Of a stretch of 45,000 nt of DNA, positions 33,262-44,115 are shown piece by piece. A program made the position numbers and the translations under genes. Positions within the stretch are counted from its first letter, which is position 1; every line of letters begins with the position of its first letter. Where the stretch lies: positions 512,501-557,500 of the forward strand of contig WPIO01000137.1 in assembly GCA_009760855.2 (NCBI GenBank), given 5' to 3'. The DNA comes from Cristatella mucedo (Eukaryota > Bryozoa > Phylactolaemata > Cristatellidae). Under the pieces are notes generated by a model. The model had not been told where the DNA came from. It worked only from the letters and a program-made list of their open reading frames with translations, and did no database searches.

Positions 33262-33644
33262 ATACCTTTAGTTCTTACCAACCGGCAATCACGAGTTTCT
33301 TCACAGTTGCTTTAGAATTCTTGCCCGAGCATGATACTTAATGCGGAATGACGAAGCCTGGATTTCCACGTAAGGTGAAAGACCTGCATAATGTTTGTGT
33401 AGGTGTCAAGACCCTCATGTATTTCATACAGGTGGGACTAGATCGGCACTTATTGAAAAATTGTAGCAAAACATCATAGTATTTACTTGACACGAACTGG
33501 ACGGTTGCCCATCAATTAAAATTAGGACATATTTTTGCCATTGGTAAGGCTCGGGTGGGCTCAGGAACGTGGGGACAATCCAGATCGCTGCCCTCTGTAA
33601 GAATGGGGAAACTCACCCCATCCGTCCTGCCAACCCTCTGGCTC
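33260..33644. other. unassigned DNA
   Basis: Nothing recognised between the GT repeat and a LINE-A tail. Confidence 0.4.
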
Positions 33645-33785
33645 CACCCCCTGCTTGTTAGCTTTTTCGTGCTTGATACTGCGCATGACACTAACCATTG
33701 AGTACTAGCTCTTTGCAATAAACTTTAAGGTGCCTGGATAGAGATTAAGATCTCGTAGGACGCTTTTCAAACGACCTATCATCAA
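33645..33785 (+). mobile_element. diverged LINE-A 3' tail
   Basis: UTR words (GTGCTTGATACTGCGCATGA at 33669-33688, then CACTAACCATTGAG) precede the hairpin remnant (GGTGCCTGGATAGAGATTAA from 33730). No (ATT)n tail remains. Confidence 0.65.
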
Positions 33786-34477
33786 ACGTAGGCTGCAGTT
33801 ACTGCACAATCCGTCCCGCTACTACTGCTGCTCGGCGATGTTTAGGCAGACGTCGCAACTGTTGTCTGCTAGTTTCTGCTCGCCTTCATTAAACATAATA
33901 ACTCGGCTTGCGAGCATGCACCCAGTCCCAGATAAGACAATTTATAACTTTTAAATCATGCGTTATTATCAAAATAAAGAAAATAGACTGTCTTGCCTTT
34001 GATCTAAATTTTTGCCCAACTGCTTATACAAAATGAGCACTTGCTGTGCAGAAGAATGGTATTCGAAGTGAGGTGCCCTATGAACTCTTACCCTTCTCTG
34101 TCGTCTCACATTGGTCGTCTCTCATTATCGCTTGTATCGCTTTTTAGATGTCAACCGCAGCCTCCGCTGCTTCCGGCCAGATTCTCTTCTTTAGGCTCTT
34201 TAATGTAGTTTGACGTATTGTCTATGTGATTTATCACAATGGCCTTGCCATTTTACCACGGCGATGTTTTGTTTTTCTTTTGGCAGGAAGCTGTGCTCAA
34301 GTTTGCCTGGTACACCAAGCCGATATCGCATGCCTCTTTCCTTTAATTTTGTGGTCCGCCTGCCAGATCGAAGCATCTTGATTAGCCGCCATGTTTATTT
34401 TTTGAGGCACTTTAATGCCCTTAGAAAATCTGAAAGAAGCCGCTTCTATTTTTTATCCTAACAATAATATGAATACA
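33786..34477. other. unassigned DNA
   Basis: No recognised element. The 83-codon plus-strand frame at 34210-34461 lacks motifs. Confidence 0.4.
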
Positions 34478-34550
34478 TTTTTATAATGTATATTTTATAA
34501 TGTACTAAGAGAACTAAACCTCTTTCTAAGCACTTTATGTATTATGAATA
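34478..34550 (-). mobile_element. LINE-A 3' tail
   Basis: The minus strand holds the hairpin core (plus-strand GAGAACTAAACCTCTTTCTA at 34509-34528, then AGCACTTTA), with an A/T-rich tail at 34465-34500. Nothing of the UTR is kept. Confidence 0.6.
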
Positions 34551-34604
34551 AAATAAAAGCTCTATTCAGTGTAAAAAAAAATAATGGTGGCCAGAGTGGA
34601 CATT

Positions 34605-34790
34605 TTTTAAATGTCCTTCCTGAGTGTCTCTCACATCGCTTGAGCACCATTGTTACCGTGTTGCTAAGAATTAGGCCCTATCTTAGTGAAGTTTTCACAA
34701 CATTGATTTATATGAGCTAGGGAAATCAACGGAGCTTAATCAAAATGGGCTCTTCCAGCATGCATCCTCTTGCGATTGTAGACTACCGTA
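34605..34790 (+). mobile_element. LINE-A-related internal fragment with deletion
   Basis: TGTCTCTCACATCGCTTGAG to ATCTTAGTGAAG (34625-34690) matches the 'ERLSSRLGITGTALQWFRSYLSG' segment. It is followed directly by AAAATGGGCTCTTCCAGCAT (34741-34760), which matches 'LKIGSASIS' about 110 codons downstream in the intact ORF. The intervening YADD region is deleted. Confidence 0.5.
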
Positions 34791-35099
34791 TCGCAGAGTT
34801 TGACCAGATGACCGTTTCGGTTTGACGAATTATCTAATCGAACGACTATCCTGTCGGAATCGTTTGCAATTAAAACACCGAGTTTCTCGGAAGACAAACG
34901 CTCGAGCGGACACATAAATGAATCATCAAATTCTAAATGAATCATCAAATTCTACTCTGCATGTACAGTCAAGGCCCGAACGCTCAGCAACATGCAAATA
35001 ACATGGGCGTACGGGGTCTGGGTTACAAACATTCCCCGTTTCGTGGCGCGCAAATTATTTTCACTCATATAACTTAATATTCTGAGGCTAAAAAAAATT
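34791..35099. other. unassigned DNA with a 19-bp tandem duplication
   Basis: Holds two exact adjacent copies of AAATGAATCATCAAATTCT (34916-34934 and 34935-34953). The rest is unrecognised. Confidence 0.45.
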
Positions 35100-36430
35100 A
35101 ATTCGGTGTATTATGCCAAACGTTCTGCATACTCACACCCAGTCCGAAGACCATGCAATGTCCTCACTTTCTAGGGGTGTACGCTCTGGGGGAACTAGAT
35201 ATGGGTTTCGTAGAGTTCTTTGATAGATAATTGAACCCTGAACAATTTCTCTTAGATATCTAATTGTTGTACTAACATGCTGGGTGTCCTCTAGATGACC
35301 AATCGACTGCCCATCAGACATTTGAAACTTATTATGGACACTTTTCTATCCGGTGTGGCTGCCATGAGGTTGACCTCTGGGAGTACTTCGCCAGAACCAT
35401 CAGATGTTGAGTTTTTGGCGTTATTGGCGTTGTGCTGGCAAGTGTCTGCGCCTCGGATTGCGAATTGTAGTTTCCTGAGTAAAATAAGGTTTATTATTTC
35501 CATGTTGGTCATCTTCTATAATAAAAATATTACTTAGCCTAACACCTTAGCCTGAAATGTTATATATATGCCAATTTACATTGCCTTCAAAATCGTAATC
35601 CTCTCCAAACAAAGCGAGCAGGTAGTGCTGTAACGCAGCATCCTCATTCTGTAGGTTTTTGTGGAGATTTTCGGATTCCCTTCGATGTCCTTCTGAACCA
35701 ATTCCATTGGTCGAGTTCTAATCATCACCGTTTCAATAGCTTTCAAGCACTTAATTCTTATCCATCTTCTTTCGTCTGGATGATCCTCACCGAAGTTTCA
35801 CACGTTGTTCCTTATCATAGCAATCCATTTATTACGTATTACTTTAGCTTCAGAATGCTCTTTCACCTGAGTCGGCTGGTTCAGCGCAATATTGTGTATG
35901 GTCTCCTGATCGTTATTGCTTAATCTGCCTAATCTACAGTCCGATTATCAACCAGAATATTGTTCGCAGTTGTAGTGCGACAGGTCTGACAATCACACCT
36001 ACCGCACGTGTCTTTTTTCGCGTTTATTGGAAAGTCAATCCCAGCATTGTATACAATGTCATAAACTGCTCACAACGTCTACTATGCGAATAGATACGAT
36101 GAACTCAGTTTGCTTCAGCATCTTGATATTTCCAAGAACCTTAATCCTCTTGCCAAGCTTGATAGCACCAGATACACCTATTACTAAAGTCGTACGTGCT
36201 TGCATCGTTTTGTCATCGTCATTCGCATGCTCCTCTAGTTGCTCAGAAATCAGCTATTCTATTTCTACGGTTTGGTTACGGTTATCATTTGTAGCTGCTC
36301 TCTTTCAAGTTTTCCGTCGTCGTGTGAAGTTTTCTCCTTGTCTTCCCAATAAATCTCCAAATACACTTACAGCCTTATTAATGCAATATGCCTCCCACTT
36401 TTTTCTGAATTTGCATGGCTGGCAGTAGTT
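35100..36430 (-). pseudogene. unidentified coding-like minus-strand segment
   Basis: Several unusually open minus-strand stretches lie in sequence but in shifting frames. One about 125 codons long covers 35945-35570 with a single stop (contains HNIALNQPTQVKEHSEAKV and IKCLKAIETVMIRTRPMELV). Upstream, 36300-36070 contains ARTTLVIGVSGAIKLGKRIK. Between them a frame gives AGIDFPINAKKDTCGRCDCQ followed by TC, a CxxCxCxxC cysteine cluster near 35985-36010. A further 73-codon frame lies at 35291-35512. I recognise no family. It could be a decayed transposon ORF, a host pseudogene, or chance. Confidence 0.25.
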
Positions 36431-36434
36431 AGCA

Positions 36435-36530
36435 TCAAAGTTATTCCCTTGCAGCAAATTTAAAGCGCCTAGAAAGAGATTAGGTTCTCTGAGGGCGCTT
36501 TATCAAGCGCATTATTATTATTATTATAAT
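36435..36530 (+). mobile_element. LINE-A 3' tail, young
   Basis: CCCTTGCAGCAAATTTAAAG, then the full hairpin (AAAGCGCC at about 36462-36469, GGCGCTTT at about 36494-36501) and (ATT)n to 36527. The outer 8-bp stem and inner AGAGA stem are close to those of the youngest copies (TTCTCT kept). Truncated within the UTR. Confidence 0.88.
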
Positions 36531-37384
36531 TAGGGAAGTAAGCTCTCAAAGCTTGCAATGTGCTTAAAAGCGGTACTCGTTGGTTATTTCTGCGGCCTCC
36601 ATACGTTGCAATGCCGGTCACCATTAAGTGCCGGTGTTTGCAATTAAGTTGAAATTTTTCGATATCTCAAAATCACCCCAAACATCCATTCTTAGACTGT
36701 GTATCCCTCGCTCACTTGATATAATCGTTCCGACAGGGACATCTTGATTCATTCAATCAATTTTGTGGCCATCCTTAGTACCAATAGTCATAGCCCGGTG
36801 ATGAGCCATTCCTACAATTACTACCACCTGTTAATAACAGTTCTCCGCTATGAGAAAATTCCCGCATAAAGTGTACTTGCTGCTATCAGTTGCCTTGTGT
36901 TCGTTCAAATACACCGACGTAGCTGACAGACTCCTGTTAGCAGGCACCGAAAGGTACTGGCTACCTGTCATGCTTGAGTTTAGATTCAATCATAAGCCCA
37001 CATATGCAGTATCAACCAGTCATTGTATGTTCCTCCTAGCTTGAAAAGACGTTACCCAATCGCTTTAAACTGTCATGAGGGTGCCAGCGTCTCTCATAGT
37101 GTCACTCGTTACGTCGTCTGCTTTGTACTTTCAGCCCAAAAGGCCTTAGCCTGAAATCGTCTATCTCATAAGGTATATTATAAAATATTGTATTTAGTTT
37201 ATTTTGTTTATCCAATTTAATTATAATGTGAGGTACAAACTATTTGGGAGATTTCTTCATTATTTATCAACCACCAATAAAGTCTACACTACATCATTAA
37301 GTATATCTATGTCCCTTCCCTTACCACGCGACTGAGCGCTGTGTGCACGGAGCTCTCAGTCACGAGATCTCAGATCGCTAAGTT
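36531..37384. other. unassigned DNA
   Basis: Mostly AT-rich. A short piece near 36950-36990 (TACTGGCTACCTGTCATGC) resembles the 'LHWLPVKQ' block of LINE-A but is too small to annotate. Confidence 0.4.
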
Positions 37385-37960
37385 TGGAGTCCCCAGATTA
37401 ATCTCTTGCGATAATATACCACCTGTTGGCGATCTGTGTTTCCTGCTCCAAGGTGACCTTTCACTAGACGATTACATCAGCAACGTATTCAAGTCTACAG
37501 TTTTGTTACTTTGGAAAAATTAATAGCAAAATAAAGTCAGCTTGGACAGGGCTATCACATTCGAGTTGGACGATATTTTGTATATCTCATCTAGACTTCT
37601 ATAACTCACTACTCGCAGATTTTCCGGCCTGTGTAGAAAGGCGCTTCCACTTGGTGTAAAACTCCACAGCTAGACTTGGCTGTCTTGAATGTCAAAACTA
37701 CCATATTACAACATTCTTCACCGACGTACACTGGCTCTTTATCAACGAGTGAATGAACTTTGAAGTCGAGTCCCTGAATATTTGGGCTCTTCATAATCTT
37801 ACTCTAGACGACGCAATCTAAAATAATTTCTACTCAGGCTTTGTCTTGCATCTCTCGCTTTTCGGGCGCAAGCCTTAAAGCTGTGCCTCTAACCAATCTC
37901 AAATCCTTAGGGGATCACGCCATCAGTTCGTATGCTACTAATATCTGCAAATCACTACAG
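37385..37960 (+). mobile_element. old LINE-A-related copy
   Basis: LQGDLSLDDYISNVFKST (37448-37500) matches 'FQSDLSLDDHISSTVKSA'. Further on, ATCTCATCTAGACTTCTATAAC matches 'TSRLDFCN', CTCCACAGCTAGACTTG matches 'NSAARL' and CACTGGCTCTTTATCAACGA matches 'HWLPVKQR'. CAATCTCAAATCCTTAGGGG (37888-37907) matches 'NLKSFGD'. Many stops and frameshifts. No tail. One of the oldest copies. Confidence 0.68.
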
Positions 37961-38300
37961 AGACGTCACGACAATTCTTGACCTTGATAAATCTAAATGG
38001 AATACAAAATCCACTCGTTCCTGACCTGACTGAATTTGCTTTGAAAATCGAGCTGTATTGTGTGTGGTGCTGTAACGTGCTGACCAGTTGCTGAGCCAGA
38101 TGGCAGGGTGAGTGGACATTCCACCCCAAAGTAGGGCAGCAACATAGGCCGCTCCCAATTCCTTCGGCACCTTTTCCTTTCAGTCTTCCTTCAAAACTAC
38201 AGAGTCTGAGCCAACTATATTCTACTATTGCGGTCTATAATTTTTCGCTAATGCTGGGTTTGCCTCTCTACGTAATAATCTAGCAGATCTTGCCTCCCTA
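37961..38300. other. unassigned DNA
   Basis: Nothing recognised. It ends at a possible hAT terminal repeat. GCCTCTCTACG (38260) and GCCTCCCTACAG (38293) are similar, perhaps by chance. Confidence 0.4.
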
Positions 38301-39284
38301 CAGAGGCCCAGTGAGATCTTTTGGCGCCCGGAGACCGTGCAACAAATGGCGCCCCCTTCCCTTGTCTAAAATTGCTGCAAAATAGAGACACCGCAGAAGA
38401 AATGAAAAAAACATACGCTAGCAGGCCTATCGAGTAGAGAAAGTTGTTTTAACTGTAGTAAAGGTACAAGGTAGCTATCGCAGCTATAAGTTAGGTAAAT
38501 TTTTCTGGCCTTGAAGGTGAAAAGCTGATCTAAAACAGTTAAAAGTCAATATTTTTCAGTGCTTCTTTCTAAATTTCTCTGTGCTTAGCAAAGCCAAATC
38601 AGAGATTCGATCTTGCCCGATTAATGCTCTCAGATAAGACAGAATTATCTTCAGCTTGCTAAAGAAACGTTCACAACTGGGAACTGATACAGCTATGGGG
38701 AGTAAAACTTAAGAAGACAGCTCTCAAATTAGAAAACACATCTTCTCCTGTCCATAACAGACAGTGAAAGAGTGAGTTTCAGCTGTGTCTTGCCGTGTGT
38801 GCGTACTGCCGAGTCGTGACGTACGGCAAGAAGCACTTGTCACATATTTTGTTGTACAGCTCTGTTCAATCAACGCCTGAACAAAAGAATCCTCTACGAT
38901 CTAGAAAGTGCTGTCGGAGTTTTTTCAGGTCAAGTGTCTTCAAAAGCTTTTTAACTTCCAACAAGAAACCAAATTTGGCATCTAGATCTATGAGCGGGGA
39001 AAACCTAGTTGTATATTTCTTGTCGACGATGGTTTGTGCTGTGCTTCGTAATTCTTGAAATCTCTTCTTTGCCGTGAGACCAACATATTTTTTAGAGTTT
39101 TGTACGAATCTGTGTCCTTCGGCAGATTCTTCGTTCAAGTTCATTCAACTTCGTGCAACTCCCCACAATTTACGTCTTCTTTTGGCATCTAGTAATGATT
39201 CTCGGCACAAGTCTTTCTCAAAGTTTTGACAACTCAATCTCAAGAGAGTGGAAGTACCAAGAGGCGCCTTTGAAGAGCATCTTT

Positions 39285-40365
39285 AAAAATAATAATAATG
39301 CACTTGCTAAAGTGCCCTCAGAGAACTCAATCTCTCCCTAGGCGCTTTACATTTGCTGCAAAGTGAAATGCAATTGAATAGTGAGTAAAATCATGCTTGA
39401 TAAACAAACAAAATGAATAATGTGGTTAGGGGTGACATGCACACGGTCAGCATGCAAATGTGGTTAGTGGCAGCATGCACAGTGCCAGCACGCATAAGCC
39501 CATCAAGGACGAATCACATGGACCGACTAAATGCTGTCCTAAATAGGTGTGTTTTTAAGTTCTTTTTAAATGTGGTCAAGTAAGGGAATGTTCTGACGCA
39601 AGTCGGGAGGGAGTTCCAGGCTTTGAGGCATACGAACTAAATGCACGATATCCAAAGGATTTGAGTTTTTTACTACGTATTTGTAGACTGTTGTATTCCG
39701 AAAAGCAGGTGGTACGATGCTTGGCCTGATGGGGAGTAGATCTGAGAGATAAGCTGGAGCCAAAGAATGAAGTGACCTAAAAGTCAGCGACAAAACCTTG
39801 AAGTCAATCCGTTGCTTGACTGGTAGCCAGTGCAAGTCGGCGAGAAGTGGAGTAATATGGCAACTGCAACGCTCACGACAGACAAGCCTAGCTGCGGAGT
39901 TTTGTACCAGCTGCAATCGCCTGATCGCACATGCTGGTAGGCCAGTAAGCAGTGAGTTGCAGAAGTCGAGACGAGATGTCACAAATGCATGGACCAACTT
40001 AGATGTGGTATCCTTATTTAAACAAGCCCGAATTTTAGTAATGTTATGAAGCTGAAAGTAGGCAGATTTGACTGTGGAGTTGATGTGGTCGTCTAACGAG
40101 AGGTCACTTTGGAACCTGACACCTAGATTTCGAGCTGATTCAACTGGAGATATGCTGGCAGAGCCAATTTTGAGTGTCAGCCTTTCTAATTTGTGAAGCA
40201 CACTGGGTTTGCTCATAACTAGTAAGTTAGTTTTATCATCGTTTAGTTTTAGAAAACTTACTACCATCCATGTGCGGATGTCATCAATACATGCAGCAAC
40301 TGAGTTGAGAGAATTTGAGGTGCTCGAAGGCTGGGAGGGGTCAAAGCAAAGGTACAACTAAGTGT
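39285..40365 (-). mobile_element. LINE-A copy, young, inserted in hAT relic
   Basis: The minus strand begins at ACACTTAGTTGTACC (YADDTQ region), covers the C-terminal RT, the UTR and the hairpin (about 39307-39355), and ends in (ATT)n at 39287-39299. It is flanked by AAAGATG (minus strand) at 40366-40372 and 39278-39284, a probable 7-bp target duplication. Four of these bases (GATG) also occur in LINE-A just upstream of the truncation point, suggesting microhomology at the 5' junction. Deleting the insert and one repeat rejoins the transposase frame. Confidence 0.93.
39566..40365 (-). pseudogene. LINE-A reverse transcriptase fragment
   Basis: After the truncated YADD region there is a TAG at 40360-40358 (CAG in intact copies). 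The frame is then open through LYLCFDPSQPSSTSNSLNS, FLKLNDDKTNLLVMSKP, ARNLGVRFQSDLSLDDHI, then SRLDFCNSLLTGLPACAIRR and HITPLLADLHWLPVKQRIDF. A frameshift near 39720 (SDLLPIRPSIVPP, where intact copies read SDxLPHQAKHRTT) makes the last 50 or so residues out of frame. It lacks the endonuclease and most of the palm, so it cannot be active. Confidence 0.9.
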
Positions 40366-40780
40366 CATCTTTGGATCATGCAGTCTTTTCTGAATGCGGT
40401 GAATTTTCCCAAAGATTTTGTACCAAAATGGCAACGGAGCAAGCATTTGAAGTTCAAAATACAATGATGGAGACTGCCAGCTTCAATTCTTCTTTTAAAT
40501 GTTCCACTTGCATCCACAAGCAGTTGCTCCAAAAGACCTGTAGTGCTGTTCAGTACATCATTTAGAGCTTTCACAACCTCCACTCTGGCACTCCAACTTG
40601 CTGCAGGGTCACGCTTGAGTGTGATGGCGGAGACTTTCTTTAGTTCTTCACACCTCAGAGTTGATCATGAGAAGAATAAGTAGGTGCTCTATATTGTTCC
40701 AAGAAATGTAATGACAACGGAAGCTTGACTTGCAGCACGAACTCCTGCCGGGGTGCAAGTGGTGGTTATTGCAGTTTACA

Positions 40781-41165
40781 AAAGTTTCCTCTCATTTCTT
40801 GACATTATTCTCTTTTGGACGCCTGATAAGTGGCCAGACACGACCGCTGCGTTGTCTTAGCACAGCCAGTTAAGTAAGCCTAGCTTGTATGGTCTAATAT
40901 TGCATCGGTTCTCAGGCACTGCACGTTGGCTCGCCCTTGAGGCGGCGTAGCAGGCCTGGCTCGTCCTTGGCGCGATGCAGTCCCCCTTTGGCAGGCAGGA
41001 TAGAGATAGCGGACGTAGGAGGCCAGTTGAAACACGAGGGGGTAAATGGCCGTGCGCTTTCGCCACCCGAATAAACGGCGGTTAAAGCCCCCTCGGTGTT
41101 TCCGTATCGTCACGTGTATGCCGCCAGATATTCGGAGGAGCTAGCAATATATGCGAATGCTCTCA
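40781..41165. other. unassigned DNA, possibly more of the hAT relic
   Basis: No readable transposase block was found. A GC-richer part at 40910-41110 has overlapping open frames without motifs. Confidence 0.35.
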
Positions 41166-41325
41166 TAATAATAATAATAATGCACTTGATATAGTGCCCA
41201 GAGAACTCAATCTCTTTCTAGGCGCTTTACATTTGCTGCAAAGGGAAATGCAATAGAATGGTGAGTAATATCATGCTTGATAAACAACATGAATAACATG
41301 GTTAGGGGTGACATGCACAGAGTCA
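41166..41325 (-). mobile_element. LINE-A 3' tail and partial UTR, young
   Basis: (ATT)n (plus-strand AATAATAATAATAATG at 41166-41181), the hairpin at about 41193-41232, and UTR to TTAGGGGTGACATGCACAGA (41303-41322). Nearly identical to the equivalent part of the 39285 copy apart from a few substitutions and a TATAGTGCCC variant. The outer stem is slightly mismatched. Confidence 0.9.
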
Positions 41326-42599
41326 TCTCCTCTGTTCCTGCTCCACGTCGGCTGATGCACTTTCCCCAGCCCCAACTTCAGCACTCGTTCTTTGAAGCAT
41401 TGGCTGCTTTTACGTCACTAGCAAGGAAGGATAAAGCGGCCTGTGACCGCTGAACTTTGGCTGACTCTGGTGGATGCTAATTTGGGCCCTGTGGCCGTTG
41501 CCTGTCTGCTTAAGTGCCATGAGAACCATCCCTCTAAAGCAGTCTTCTACCACTACCTACGGGTTTCTCATATTGTAGTAACCGAATTTGAACGGAGAAA
41601 AAGTCAGATCTATAGAGTCTCGTGATTTGATAGATAAAAATGAGAGGGGGGCTGCCATTATGAGAGCCATAACGAGAGGAGGCTGACACGACCGTGCAGG
41701 TCCGTGAGCGTTCTCAAAGCCGAGTCATTCCTACCCGGTAGCCACTAGCTGGTTATCTTGTATTTATATCAAACTTCGTCTTCACCTTCTGTCACGCTGA
41801 CCTTCGTTAACTTTCGGTGTTCCTGAAGTCGATTTTCAAGACTCCTATAGGCACCAGAATAGCTTCCACCTTTTACATACTGTATGGTTTGTAGTGTGCC
41901 AGTTTTCAAAATCGCAGCTCATCAGAACCGATTCCGACAAGGCCAAGCTGAGCAGAAGCTACTGCGGTGAGCCCAAGTCCAACAAGGCCAAGGCCGAGCA
42001 CTTAGCGAGCGCTTGCTACACTCATCGGTGCGACTAGATTATGTGTCTCGGATTTATCCTCTCCTTGCTGAATAAACTGTTCGGTGGGTGGGTCGCAATT
42101 CGTCTTCCCTCACTGCACGCCAAAGTTCGTTGACGATAAGAGCACTCCAACTTTTCGCTACTCAATATTTGGTAATTATCTCTAGAAATTTGGTCAAGTC
42201 TAACGATGCCATTACGTGACATTCAGTTACGCAGTTGTATTATTTATAAAAAAAAATCGCGTAAATTCCGGCATCTACTATTCACACAATGCAGTCGTAC
42301 AGCTACGGATCCATGAGAACTGGGGTCGACCTAGCTATATGTACACATATATGTATATGTCAACACGCAGCTACATGTATCTCTACTCTGGCCCTCCGGC
42401 AGCACGTGGGCAGGATTGCCATGCGTTGTCTTCTGCGACGGAACTACTATGACTCGGCGAAGTGAGTCCAAAGGCAGTTAGCTGCTCTTACTATTAAAGA
42501 AGCACGGTAAAAGTATAGTAACAATGTTCTCATGTCGCTAGGTATTTGCGTTTAGTGGGCAGGTCAGCTACTATAATCCACCCAATCTTGCACATCGTG
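41326..42599. other. unassigned DNA
   Basis: No recognised element. An imperfect AAGGCCAAG repetition occurs near 41940-41997, and a short TATGTACACATATATGTATA palindromic run near 42338-42357. Open frames are 60-78 codons with no motif. Confidence 0.4.
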
Positions 42600-43260
<661 letters not shown>

Positions 43261-43289
43261 TAAGGCTAATATTCTGAAGGATTCGAACG

Positions 43290-43440
43290 AGAATAGTAAT
43301 ACTTTATTATGGCACCCTCGGAGAACGTAATCTCTTTTTCTATCTGCTTAACGCAAGCCTTAAAGGAAGCATGACTGACCATATGGTTAGGGATAACATG
43401 CACAGTATCAGAATGAGTAATATGGTCAAGGCCTAGAGCT
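43290..43440 (-). mobile_element. diverged LINE-A 3' tail
   Basis: The minus strand shows the hairpin (plus-strand GGCACCCTCGGAGAACGTAATC from 43311), UTR words (ATGGTTAGGGATAACATGCA at 43383-43402) and a short ATT-like tail (43294-43308). Confidence 0.75.
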
Positions 43441-43589
43441 AACTAAACTCCTGCTAGGTTCAAAGCCGTGGGCAAAAGTGATGGAGCTCACTTGACTGAA
43501 TAGTAAATGGCTTTGACTTGTATGCCTCCTAATAATAGACTATGACACAAACGGTTTCGAGTCATTGTAATTCAGGAACCAAGGGTAAT

Positions 43590-43738
43590 GTCAGCATTAA
43601 AAACCTGGCTGATTCAGCATGCCGCCGTCTCAGCATGCTACTGATTAATTGACATGGGTCCTTTTAAGTCAATCTAAAGTGCCTAGAGATAGATTAATTG
43701 GGTGCTAAATAAATGTTTTATTCTTATCATTATTCTAT
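43590..43738 (+). mobile_element. diverged LINE-A 3' tail
   Basis: UTR words (CAGCATGCTACTGATTAATT, 43632-43651) precede AAAGTGCCTAGAGATAGATT (43677-43696), a shortened hairpin, and an A/T tail to about 43738. It faces the neighbouring minus-strand tail, 150 bp away. Confidence 0.65.
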
Positions 43739-43872
43739 TTCAACGTTCACAGTGACCGCAATGTAATTATTAAATGACAGCCACCAAGGTGGTCTTCAGC
43801 CCTCAAAATATAGCCTTGGCGAAATCCCGATTAATAATAATAGACAAACCTTTCGTATAGCGTAGAAATAGG

Positions 43873-44115
43873 CGACCGCAAACGCAGCGCTCGTGGCAGT
43901 GCCAGTTCAGCCATCATGCGAGGAGTACGGCTACGCCATGAGCCTTGGAAATACGACCACCCACTTGAAGGCGCTGCCCCAGTGCTCACCCGCACATACG
44001 GTGACTGTTGCGGAACACGGTGGCGGTAACGAAGAGCGCACCCATAAAACGTCTATTCGTATCCACGGCGCAGAAAAGGTTCATTTGACAGCGACCGAGG
44101 GTTACACCTGCTCAA
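43873..44115 (+). repeat. ancient dispersed repeat, copy 2
   Basis: Matches the 1425-1690 copy in two blocks, 43876-43894 and 44083-44095. A 205-codon open frame (43893-44510, +) begins here. It shows no recognisable domain and lies in GC-rich DNA where long open frames are common, so it is not called as a gene. Confidence 0.35.

Larger units (their letters stand above)
38590..40760 (-). pseudogene. hAT transposase relic with C-terminal dimerisation motif
   Basis: In a living element this enzyme cuts and pastes the transposon. Minus-strand blocks in order: FLGTIEHLLILL (about 40720-40680), then CEELKKVSAITLKRDPAASW and SARVEVVKALNDVL (40660-40560), FWYKIFGKIHRIQKRLHDPK (about 40430-40370). 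After the LINE insert come KGASWYFHSLEIELSKL (39265-39215) and LRSTAQTIVDKKYTTRFSPL with DLDAKFGFLLEVKKLLK (39060-38940). The dimerisation segment PIAVSVPSCERFFSKLKIIL then SYLRALIGQDRISDLALLS covers 38698-38582. Family proteins read 'VSVASxERSFSKLKLIKxYLRSxMSQERLxxLALLSIE' there, so the match is strong. At least three frameshifts and several stops. The N-terminal zinc finger was not found. Confidence 0.75.
38301..40780 (-). mobile_element. decayed hAT DNA transposon (ZMYM1/DUF4371-like), interrupted by LINE-A
   Basis: The minus strand contains ordered blocks of a hAT transposase of the zinc-finger MYM-type-1-like group. A CAGAGGCCC start at 38301 followed by TTTTGGCGCCC resembles the terminal inverted repeats of this group, but the opposite terminus and an 8-bp target duplication were not found. 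The left (5') part probably extends beyond 40780, where DNA is unrecognised. A LINE-A insertion occupies 39285-40365. The coding part is a pseudogene, described separately. Confidence 0.72.

Noticed and set aside
36950-36990. Similarity to the LINE-A 'LHWLPVKQ' block
   Set aside because: Too short, and flanking blocks are missing.
38322-38340. TGGCGCCCGGAGACC resembling a retroviral lysine-tRNA primer-binding site
   Set aside because: Only the first nine or so bases fit. No LTR pair, gag or pol is nearby. It is better explained as part of the hAT end.
41166-41181. Interspersed (ATT)n/(AAT)n tracts as a spaced array (CRISPR-like or satellite)
   Set aside because: Each lies at the end of a LINE-A tail, spacing is irregular and orientation varies.
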